A stretch of 11,978 nt of DNA from Dehalococcoidia bacterium (GTDB lineage Bacteria; Chloroflexota; Dehalococcoidia; Dehalococcoidales; JAUWZL01), in NCBI GenBank assembly GCA_030615305.1, contig JAUWZL010000013.1, forward strand, positions 1-11,978, given 5' to 3'. This document shows positions 6,197-11,978 of this stretch, piece after piece; positions within the stretch are counted from its first letter, which is position 1, and every line of letters begins with the position of its first letter. Made by a program: the position numbers and the translations under genes. The notes under the pieces were generated by a model. The model was not told the origin of the DNA. It made no database searches and was given only the letters and a program-made list of their open reading frames with translations.

Positions 6197-8398
6197 CTAG
6201 TAACGTCGCTTGCTCATTGGGGGGCGAGAACGCGGTAGAGGACGAGAGTCTCGCTGTTTTCTATAGGGGCGGCCGGCATGTAATGAATCCTTTACCCTGG
6301 CACCGGGTACCTGGGAAAGCGTTTCAAATACAGCTCGCCGTGACAGATTTACCCTGCCTTGACTATCGACATCAGTTACCTTAACTGTAAGCTCATCACC
6401 CACCTTGGCTATATCCTCAACCTTGTCCACCCGGTAGTCAGCCAGCTCACTGATGTGAACCATACCTTCTTTGCCCGGGAGAATTTCGACAAAGACGCCG
6501 AAGCTCATCAAGCGGGTAACCTTGCCGGTATAGATAGCACCAACCTCCACTTCCTTGGTTAAGTCTTCAATCATTCTTATGGCCTTCTGGGCAGACTGTT
6601 CGTCGGTTGAACCAACAAAGACAACACCTTCATTGTTAACGTCTACGGTTGTTTTGGTTTCATCAATGATTGACCTTATTGTTTTGCCACCAGGCCCGAT
6701 TACATTACCAATCTTGTCTTGAGGAATCACTAGCTTATACATTCGTGGCGCATAACGGCTGAGCTCTGGCTTGCTCGAGCTGATGGTCTTCTCCATTTCA
6801 CCTAGAATAAACTGAATGGCTTCCCGCCCCTGGCCTAGCGCCTTTTCCAGGATTTCCATGCTTATGCCTTTAAGCTTAATGTCCAGCTGAAGCGCTGTAA
6901 TACCCCGGGCAGTACCGGCTACCTTAAAATCCATGTCCCCGTAATTATCTTCCATGCCCTCAATATCGGTCAGAATGGCATAGTCACCTTCTTCATTGGT
7001 GACCAGGCCCAGCGATATGCCAGCCACCGCTGATTTTATCGGTATTCCGGCGTCCATCAAAGACAGGTTTGAGGCACAAACACTGGCCATGGAGGTGCTG
7101 CCATTGGAGCTTAAGACTTCTGAGACAAGGCGAATGGTATAGGGGAAATCATCATCTAAAGGCATTATCGGCACCAGGGCACGCTCTGCCAGAGCGCCGT
7201 GGCCAATTGCACGGCGGCTCGGTGTGCCCACACGTTTCACCTCGCCGGTAGAGAAGGGGGGGAAGTTGTAGTGGTGCATAAAACGCTTAGTCTCCTCTAT
7301 ACCCAGCCCATCAAGCTGTTGCTCCTTCCTGATGGAGCCCAGAGTGGTTATTGTCAGCACCTGCGTTTCCCCTCTAGTGAACAGTGCCGAGCCATGGACT
7401 CGAGGCAGCAGTCCTATTTCGCAGCTAATGGGGCGGACTTCAGTCAGACTGCGACCACTTAAACGCTGCCCCTTAGTCAGGACATTATTTCTTACCTCGG
7501 CTTTAACGGCGGCATCAAAGGCAGCCAGAATATCCGCTTCTGGGAAAGACTCACCCAGGCTGGCTACAAGCTCTGCCCTGAGCTTGCCCAGCGCCTCTTC
7601 ACGGCCTTGCTTTGCCGGCTGGTATAGCGCCTGGGTAAGCTTTCGGTCTAATAATGACGAAACGGCTGAAGTTAGCTCCGAAACGGCTTCGGTAACCGGG
7701 GCTTCTTCTTTAGGCTTGCCACAAGCCTGCCTAAGCTGCTCCTGGAGGGCTATAATCGGCTGGTTCGCCTCATGGCCAAACTTCATCGCCTGGATGATAA
7801 TCTCCCCGGGAACCTCCTGGGCTCCGGCTTCCAACATTACTACTGCTTCTTTGGTACTGACAACAACCAAATCAAGCGAGCTATTTTCAAGCTGGGCTAA
7901 TGTTGGGTTTAATACCAGCTCGTTATCTATATAGCCAACATGGACGGCAGCCACCGGACCATCAAACGGGACCTCCGAAATTGATAAGACCGCCGAGCCC
8001 CCGATAACAGATAGAACATCCGGGTCATTCTCTCTGTCAGCGGAAAGGACGGTAACTATAAGCTGAATGTCTCGGCGCCACCACTTGGGCAACAATGGTC
8101 GCAGCGGGCGGTCGGTAAGGCGGCTGGTCAGGGTGGCCTCCTCGCTGGGTCGCCCTTCCCTTCTAATGAAGCCACCCGGAATCTTACCAGCGGCATATAG
8201 TCTTTCTTCATAGTCAATGGTTAGGGGAAGAAAGTCTACCCCTTCCCGCGGTTGTTGGCTAAGGCAGGCGGTCACCAGAACCACCGTATCTCCATAGCGA
8301 ACAGTTACCGCGGCAGTTGCCTGTCCGGCGAGCTTGCCCGTCTCTATAATGAGGTTCCTGCCACCTATGGTGCACTCAAAAGAATGAGGTGTTATCAA
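6197..8398 (-). CDS. pnp: Polyribonucleotide nucleotidyltransferase (PNPase)
   Basis: PNPase is a trimeric 3'-5' phosphorolytic exoribonuclease for mRNA turnover. The 733-residue protein has the full order of domains. These are a first RNase PH domain (about 10-140), the helical linker (about 240-310), a second RNase PH domain (about 320-535), a KH domain (about 553-610) with the GPGG loop at 568-571, and an S1 domain (about 619-687). Asp484, Asp490 and Lys492 around GDMDFKVAGT correspond to E. coli Asp486, Asp492 and Lys494. A short Arg/Pro-rich basic tail (about 703-733) follows S1 and may add RNA affinity. The start is a TTG at 8398 with a GGGGGA ribosome binding site about 5 bases upstream. 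An ITPHSFE opening, shortly before the conserved GGR, fits PNPase N-termini. The gene lies 36 bases after rpsO, the classic rpsO-pnp pairing. In many bacteria PNPase autoregulates, but no leader hairpin is obvious in the 36-base gap. Confidence 0.97.
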   Translation of the reverse strand: MITPHSFECTIGGRNLIIETGKLAGQATAAVTVRYGDTVVLVTACLSQQPREGVDFLPLTIDYEERLYAAGKIPGGFIRREGRPSEEATLTSRLTDRPLRPLLPKWWRRDIQLIVTVLSADRENDPDVLSVIGGSAVLSISEVPFDGPVAAVHVGYIDNELVLNPTLAQLENSSLDLVVVSTKEAVVMLEAGAQEVPGEIIIQAMKFGHEANQPIIALQEQLRQACGKPKEEAPVTEAVSELTSAVSSLLDRKLTQALYQPAKQGREEALGKLRAELVASLGESFPEADILAAFDAAVKAEVRNNVLTKGQRLSGRSLTEVRPISCEIGLLPRVHGSALFTRGETQVLTITTLGSIRKEQQLDGLGIEETKRFMHHYNFPPFSTGEVKRVGTPSRRAIGHGALAERALVPIMPLDDDFPYTIRLVSEVLSSNGSTSMASVCASNLSLMDAGIPIKSAVAGISLGLVTNEEGDYAILTDIEGMEDNYGDMDFKVAGTARGITALQLDIKLKGISMEILEKALGQGREAIQFILGEMEKTISSSKPELSRYAPRMYKLVIPQDKIGNVIGPGGKTIRSIIDETKTTVDVNNEGVVFVGSTDEQSAQKAIRMIEDLTKEVEVGAIYTGKVTRLMSFGVFVEILPGKEGMVHISELADYRVDKVEDIAKVGDELTVKVTDVDSQGRVNLSRRAVFETLSQVPGARVKDSLHAGRPYRKQRDSRPLPRSRPPMSKRRY

Positions 8399-8434
8399 CG
8401 GCTTCCCCCTTTTGTTTTGTCGCCAATCAAAGTC

Positions 8435-8698
8435 TTACTTGCGCAAACCGAGGCTTTTTATCAGTTTCTTGTAGCGTCTAACATCCTGTCTGCTTAAATA
8501 AGCCAGCAGCCGTCTTCTTTGGCCGATGAGCTTCAGTAAGCTGCGCTTGGTATGGAAATCATGGCTGTTAGCCGCCATGTGCCCGGTTAACTGGTTTATC
8601 CTTTCAGTAAGAATAGCTACCTGAACCTCGGTTGAGCCGGTATCTCCTTCGTGCATCTTATACTTGTCAATGATACTTGCCTTTTTTTGTTGCTCCAA
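8435..8698 (-). CDS. rpsO: 30S ribosomal protein S15, TTG start
   Basis: S15 binds the central domain of 16S rRNA early in 30S assembly. The 87-residue product contains the S15 hallmarks DTGSTEVQVAILTERI, QRRRLLAYL and a C-terminal LIKSLGLRK, and matches the usual length of about 89. The start is chosen as TTG at 8698: AGGAG lies 7 bases upstream, the N-terminus then aligns with other S15 proteins, and an upstream in-frame ATG at 8737 would fall inside the promoter (8726-8754), before any likely transcript start. It is first in the rpsO-pnp-dapB-asd-dapA operon. In E. coli S15 represses its own translation through a leader pseudoknot. Here the leader would be only about 20 bases, so that mechanism is unlikely in the same form. 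Confidence 0.95.
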   Translation of the reverse strand: MEQQKKASIIDKYKMHEGDTGSTEVQVAILTERINQLTGHMAANSHDFHTKRSLLKLIGQRRRLLAYLSRQDVRRYKKLIKSLGLRK

Positions 8699-8725
8699 AT
8701 TCTGGCTCCTATCTGAATTTAAAAA

Positions 8726-8754
8726 ATTATAACACAAGTAGTTCTAAGTGTAAA
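8726..8754 (-). promoter_or_regulatory. Promoter of the rpsO-pnp-dapB-asd-dapA operon
   Basis: On the minus strand TTTACA (8754-8749, one mismatch to the -35 consensus) is followed by an optimal 17-base spacer and a perfect TATAAT (8731-8726). Transcription would start near 8718-8720, about 20 bases before the TTG of rpsO. This is the best promoter in the window. No other strong promoter was seen inside the operon, although internal ones cannot be excluded. Confidence 0.8.
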
Positions 8755-8788
8755 ACAAAAACTGGCTGAGGCTGATAGCCCATTAGCC

Positions 8789-8818
8789 TTGACTTAATAA
8801 AAGCAAAAAAGTAATAAT
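8789..8818 (+). promoter_or_regulatory. Candidate promoter of the DUF503-helicase-lgt operon
   Basis: TTGACT (8789-8794, one mismatch) is followed by an 18-base A-rich spacer and AATAAT (8813-8818, one mismatch to TATAAT). It diverges from the rpsO promoter, with the two -35 boxes about 35 bases apart. The predicted start near 8825 would fall inside the first hairpin of the downstream leader. Either the real start is slightly upstream or that hairpin is not used as RNA. Confidence 0.45.
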
Positions 8819-8819
8819 A

Positions 8820-8890
8820 GAGGTGTGTCATACACCTTGATACCCACCTCTCTATGCCCACCGAGGTTATCAAGTGTTTTAACATTTTTT
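8820..8890 (+). promoter_or_regulatory. Leader with alternative hairpins, possible transcription attenuator
   Basis: Two exclusive folds are visible. Fold 1 pairs AGGTGT (8821-8826) with ACACCT (8832-8837) around a 5-base loop. Fold 2 pairs ACACCTTGATA (8832-8842, one bulged C) with TATCAAGTGT (8868-8877), and continues inward with ACCTC (8846-8850) pairing GAGGT (8863-8867). TTTT (8877-8880) and TTTTTT (8885-8890) follow, split by AACA. Fold 2 looks like an intrinsic terminator and fold 1 uses its 5' arm, so the arrangement resembles terminator/antiterminator control. No known riboswitch class or T-box motif is recognised. No plus-strand gene lies upstream that would need a terminator here. 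An ORF of 12 codons (8854-8892) overlaps the stem but has no ribosome binding site. Confidence 0.42.
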
Positions 8891-8929
8891 AAAAGCCAAG
8901 CCTGATTTATTTCTTATGCGATACATATC

Positions 8930-9220
8930 ATGAATGTTGGTGTCTGTAAGATTCAGCTTCGCCTGCCCGAGAATATGTCCCTTAAGGGGAAGAGGCGGGT
9001 ACTCAAATCCATTACCACCCAGCTGAGAAATAAGTTTAATGTTTCCGTTGCCGAGGTTGACGACCACGAGTTGTGGCAAAAGGCGGTTCTGGGGGTTTGT
9101 TTTCTTAGTAACAATACCAGATACACCAATGAAATCTTATCCAAAGTGGTCAATTTTGTGGCTAATAGTCGGTTTGAGGTTGAGATGCTCGACTACGAAA
9201 TTGAGATAATGCCTTTTTAG
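8930..9220 (+). CDS. DUF503 (YlxP-like) small protein
   Basis: The 96-residue product matches the DUF503 family in length and pattern. It opens with NVGVCKIQLRLPENMSLKGKR, continues with RRVLKSITTQLRNKFNVSVAEV, and ends with an acidic strand (MLDYEIEIMPF). The family is widespread in bacteria, often beside rbfA, truB or infB, and is suspected of a link to translation or ribosome biogenesis, but its biochemical role is not settled to my knowledge. Here the neighbour is a helicase instead. The ATG at 8930 has no clear Shine-Dalgarno sequence; the closest in-frame alternatives end at stops. Its TAG overlaps the next gene's possible GTG start by one base, implying translational coupling. It is the first gene downstream of the hairpin leader. 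Confidence 0.88.
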   Translation: MNVGVCKIQLRLPENMSLKGKRRVLKSITTQLRNKFNVSVAEVDDHELWQKAVLGVCFLSNNTRYTNEILSKVVNFVANSRFEVEMLDYEIEIMPF

Positions 9221-11553
9221 TGATGGGAGCTGTAGTGGACACCTCAACCTTTATTGACCACCTTATTGCACAGCCGAACTATAATGCTCAGATTGCTCAT
9301 ATAGAGCATATCCCGCCCCGTGATGCTGGCTTTGCCGAGTTAGATAGTCCTCTGGCAGCCAATCTTGAAGATTGCCTCAAAAAACATGGGCTTCTTCCCC
9401 TTTATGCTCATCAGGCTGAAGCTGTTAACCATATCAGACAGGGTGAGCATGTCATGGTGTCAACCTCAAGCGCCAGTGGCAAGAGCCTATGCTATAACAT
9501 TCCCGTGCTTGAGACAATTGTGGCCGAACCAGCAAGCCGTGCCCTGTATCTCTTCCCGACCAAGGCTCTGGCGCAGGACCAGTTACGCTCTCTTTCAAAA
9601 CTTTACTGTCCTAACCTGTTAAACTATGAGCAGTTGTCCACCTTTGACGGCGATACCCGGCTGGCGGAGCGTTCCCAGATAAGGAAACGGGCCCGAATAG
9701 TGCTGACCAACCCCGATATGCTCCATGTTGGCATACTGCCCAATCATAGGTCATGGTCAAGACTGCTACGCCACTTAAAGTACGTAGTGGTAGATGAAGC
9801 TCACAGCTATCGCGGTGTTTTCGGTTCCCATGTAGCCTTAGTCTTGCGCCGCCTGCGCCGCCTGTGCCAGCTCTACGGCTCAAGCCCCCGGTTCATCTGC
9901 TGCTCAGCTACTATAGATAACCCCGGTGAGCACGCCGAGAAGCTGGTTGGTCTGCCTTTTACTGTGGTTAGTAACGACGGCTCGCCTAAAGGGGGCAAGG
10001 ACTTTGTTTTCTGGAATCCACCAATTATAGATGAGGCCAAGAGCGTACGGCGCAGTGCCAATAGCGAGGCTGCCGGCCTGTTTACTGAACTGGTAAGCCG
10101 CAATATCCGAGCTCTCGCCTTTACCCGCACCCGCCGGCTGGCTGAGCTGGTGGCTAACTATTCAAAACAGAGGCTGGCCGAACTAAGCCCATCCCATGTC
10201 AAGAAAATAAAGGCTTATCGGGCAGGCTACCTGCCCGAGCAAAGGCGCCAGATAGAGAAGGAGCTGTTCAGCGGCCAGCTTACCGGGGTGGTGGCCACCA
10301 ATGCTTTGGAGTTAGGCATTGATATTGGTGACCTGGAGGCAACGGTGCTTACCGGTTACCCAGGGAGCATTGCCAGTACCTGGCAGCAGGCAGGCCGAAG
10401 TGGCCGAGGCAAGGACAGGTCGCTCAGTTTTCTAGTCGCCCCTAATAATCCTCTGGACCAGTATTTTATGCGGCACCCCGATTCCTTTTTTCACAAAAGC
10501 TTTGAGAATGCTCTGGTCAACCCTGAAAATCCCTATATTCTAAGAGCCCATCTCCTGTGTGCTGCCTGGGAGTGGCCGCTTTTAAGCGCTGATGACACAT
10601 TCTTTGGCCCCAGCTTGAATCAGGAAAGAATGGAGCTTGAGAAGCAGGGTGCGCTGAGACATAAAGATAACCGTTGGCACCTCTCACCGTCTATCGCCTA
10701 CCCAGCTCAGGACGTAAATATCCGCGCTACCTCGGGGGAGAACCTGGCTCTCATTGATAGCTCAACTAGCTCCCTGTTAGAGACCATAGACACCAGCGTT
10801 GCCCTTTTCCAGGTGCACCCCGGGGCTATCTACCTGCATCAGGGTGAAGCCTATCTGGTCACTGAGCTTGACCTGGCAGGGCGTACTGTCTATGCTGAGC
10901 CGACTTCGGTCTCTTACTATACTATAGCCAAGGACATCACCGATTTGCATATTTTGAAAACGTGCCAAGAAAAAGGCTATGGTCGGGTAAAGGTATGCTT
11001 GGGCCAGGTTGAGGTTACCACCACCGTGGTCGGCTTTAAAAAGAAGGCGCAGTTCACTGAGGAGGTAATTGGTGAGGAGCCCTTAGACCTGCCATCACAG
11101 CACTTCCCCACCGTTGCCCTGTGGTTTGACCTGCCGCCTGGGGTTATTGATGCCCTGATAAGGGCTCAGTTAGACCTTATCGGCGGTTTACATGCTGCTG
11201 AACACGCAGCTATTGCCATTCTGCCCCTGTTTGCCATGTGTGACCGTAATGATATTGGTGGTGTCTCCACCTCCTTCCACCCCGATACCGGTAAGGCGCA
11301 GATATTTATTTACGATGCCTATCCCGGTGGTGTCGGCATTGCCGAGAAGGGGTTTGACCTTGTTCAGCAGTTATGGCAGACTACGCTGGAGGCGATAATT
11401 GAGTGCCCCTGTCAGGAAGGCTGCCCCAGTTGTATCCAGTCACCCAAGTGCGGCAATAACAATGAGCCTCTGGATAAACATGCCGCCCAGATGATTCTTG
11501 AAGGCTTTTTAGCCGGTACCAGGGATAAAGAGCGGATTATTAACTCTAAATAG
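9220..11553 (+). CDS. DEAH-box helicase of the MrfA/YprA type with C-terminal zinc-binding region
   Basis: This superfamily 2 helicase of 777 residues has motif I SASGKS (84-89, Lys88), motif II DEAH (192-195), motif III SAT (229-231) and motif VI QQAGRSGRG (389-397). The second RecA-like domain spans about 280-440. The C-terminal part (about 640-745) matches the DUF1998/MrfA zinc-binding domain, with DAYPGGVGIAEKGF and then five cysteines at 729, 731, 735, 738 and 744 as candidate zinc ligands. In Bacillus subtilis MrfA is a 3'-5' DNA helicase acting with the exonuclease MrfB in excision of mitomycin C damage, so a DNA repair role is likely. No mrfB is seen in the window. The GTG at 9220 overlaps the DUF503 stop by one base; the ATG at 9223 is an equal candidate. 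No strong ribosome binding site is seen, which fits coupling. Confidence 0.92.
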   Translation: MMGAVVDTSTFIDHLIAQPNYNAQIAHIEHIPPRDAGFAELDSPLAANLEDCLKKHGLLPLYAHQAEAVNHIRQGEHVMVSTSSASGKSLCYNIPVLETIVAEPASRALYLFPTKALAQDQLRSLSKLYCPNLLNYEQLSTFDGDTRLAERSQIRKRARIVLTNPDMLHVGILPNHRSWSRLLRHLKYVVVDEAHSYRGVFGSHVALVLRRLRRLCQLYGSSPRFICCSATIDNPGEHAEKLVGLPFTVVSNDGSPKGGKDFVFWNPPIIDEAKSVRRSANSEAAGLFTELVSRNIRALAFTRTRRLAELVANYSKQRLAELSPSHVKKIKAYRAGYLPEQRRQIEKELFSGQLTGVVATNALELGIDIGDLEATVLTGYPGSIASTWQQAGRSGRGKDRSLSFLVAPNNPLDQYFMRHPDSFFHKSFENALVNPENPYILRAHLLCAAWEWPLLSADDTFFGPSLNQERMELEKQGALRHKDNRWHLSPSIAYPAQDVNIRATSGENLALIDSSTSSLLETIDTSVALFQVHPGAIYLHQGEAYLVTELDLAGRTVYAEPTSVSYYTIAKDITDLHILKTCQEKGYGRVKVCLGQVEVTTTVVGFKKKAQFTEEVIGEEPLDLPSQHFPTVALWFDLPPGVIDALIRAQLDLIGGLHAAEHAAIAILPLFAMCDRNDIGGVSTSFHPDTGKAQIFIYDAYPGGVGIAEKGFDLVQQLWQTTLEAIIECPCQEGCPSCIQSPKCGNNNEPLDKHAAQMILEGFLAGTRDKERIINSK

Positions 11554-11565
11554 ATTGGAGAAGAG

Positions 11566-11978
11566 ATGATTGAGATAAATATAGACCCGGTAGCCTTTAC
11601 CATTGGCTCAATAGAGATTAGATGGTATGGCATAATGATTGCTTTGGGTATCCTTGTTCTTGTATTGTGGACTCTTTGGCAGGTCAAAAGGGGGGCTAAA
11701 CTCTCTTATGATACCGTAATAATCTTAGCCATAGTAGGCATACCCTCAGGGATAATATTCTCCAGACTACTGCATGTCATTGATAGATGGGAATTTTACA
11801 GCCAGAACCTGGGCCAGATAATCGGCGGTGAGGGACTGACCATCTACGGCGCTATTCTGGGCGCTGTCCTAGGTACCTGGATTTACAGCAAGTTCCGCCC
11901 CTTTAACTATGGCTATGCCGCCGATCTGGTGGCGCCGGGCATTATACTGGCTCAGGCTATCGGCCGGGTCGGTTGTAC
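11566..11978 (+). CDS. lgt: Prolipoprotein diacylglyceryl transferase, 3' end cut by the window
   Basis: Lgt transfers diacylglycerol from phosphatidylglycerol to the lipobox cysteine of prolipoproteins in the cytoplasmic membrane. The first 137 residues are present. RWYGIMIALG (19-28) contains Tyr21, GGEGLTIYGAILGAVLG (87-103) is the central signature, and APGIILAQAIGRVGC (123-137) includes Arg134, equivalent to E. coli Arg143. Hydrophobic segments at about 22-38, 50-66, 92-105 and 118-132 fit a multi-spanning protein. Tyr94 stands where E. coli has His103, a residue reported as important there. The ATG at 11566 has GGAG about 7 bases upstream, and the gap to the helicase is 12 bases, so it is probably co-transcribed. 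There is no frame break up to the window edge. Confidence 0.93.
   Translation, partial: MIEINIDPVAFTIGSIEIRWYGIMIALGILVLVLWTLWQVKRGAKLSYDTVIILAIVGIPSGIIFSRLLHVIDRWEFYSQNLGQIIGGEGLTIYGAILGAVLGTWIYSKFRPFNYGYAADLVAPGIILAQAIGRVGC

Noticed and set aside
7332..7934. A 200-codon open frame on the plus strand inside pnp
   Set aside because: It is antisense to conserved PNPase coding sequence and its composition (Ser/Ala/Thr-rich) is typical of a shadow frame.
8879..9153. Minus-strand frames opposite DUF503
   Set aside because: DUF503 on the plus strand matches its family end to end; the opposite frames do not resemble anything.
9220..11553. Helicase as part of an anti-phage defence system
   Set aside because: DUF1998-type helicases occur in defence islands, but the neighbours here are DUF503 and lgt, with no methylase, nuclease or phospholipase-D partner.
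1..11978. CRISPR array, insertion sequence, tRNA or rRNA
   Set aside because: No regularly spaced repeats, transposase motifs, terminal repeats or cloverleaf/rRNA sequences were seen on reading both strands.

Overview
The window looks like chromosomal DNA of a free-living bacterium with mid-range GC, most likely from the Chloroflexota (Dehalococcoidia or a related subsurface lineage). This rests on the gene order rpsO-pnp-dapB-asd-dapA, which I recall from Dehalococcoides-type genomes, and on a very small stand-alone zinc-ribbon protein of the DUF5679 type. It is inference from memory, not a database result. There is no mobile element, CRISPR array, tRNA or rRNA that I can see.

Layout. At the left edge is the 5' part of a minus-strand gene for a zinc-ribbon/RDD membrane protein (1-242). 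About 480 bases without a clear gene follow; they hold two operator-like palindromes and possibly a decayed coding remnant. Next is a tiny plus-strand gene (723-863) for a 46-residue two-CxxC protein, with its own promoter and a textbook intrinsic terminator. Two stand-alone minus-strand genes come next: an alpha/beta hydrolase of the monoacylglycerol-lipase type (998-1831) and a creatinase/prolidase-fold protein (2103-3284). The latter has its own promoter and a strong ribosome binding site.

The centre is a compact minus-strand operon, read from about 8720 down to 3459: rpsO (ribosomal protein S15), pnp (polynucleotide phosphorylase), dapB, asd and dapA. Gaps are 36, 18, 9 and 2 bases. The last three genes encode aspartate-semialdehyde dehydrogenase and the two following enzymes of diaminopimelate/lysine synthesis. 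The operon therefore joins a ribosome/RNA-turnover module to a lysine and cell-wall precursor module under one good sigma-70-like promoter at 8726-8754.

A divergent plus-strand operon starts from the same intergenic region: a DUF503 small protein (8930-9220), an MrfA/YprA-type DEAH helicase with a C-terminal zinc-binding region (9220-11553), and lgt, cut by the right edge. Its 5' region (8820-8890) can fold into two mutually exclusive hairpins, the second followed by a T-rich tract, which suggests transcription attenuation.

No obvious new multi-gene system is present. The two most interesting points are the M24-fold protein that lacks several metal ligands but keeps residues recalled as the catalytic set of creatinase, and the possible attenuator before the DUF503-helicase-lgt operon.
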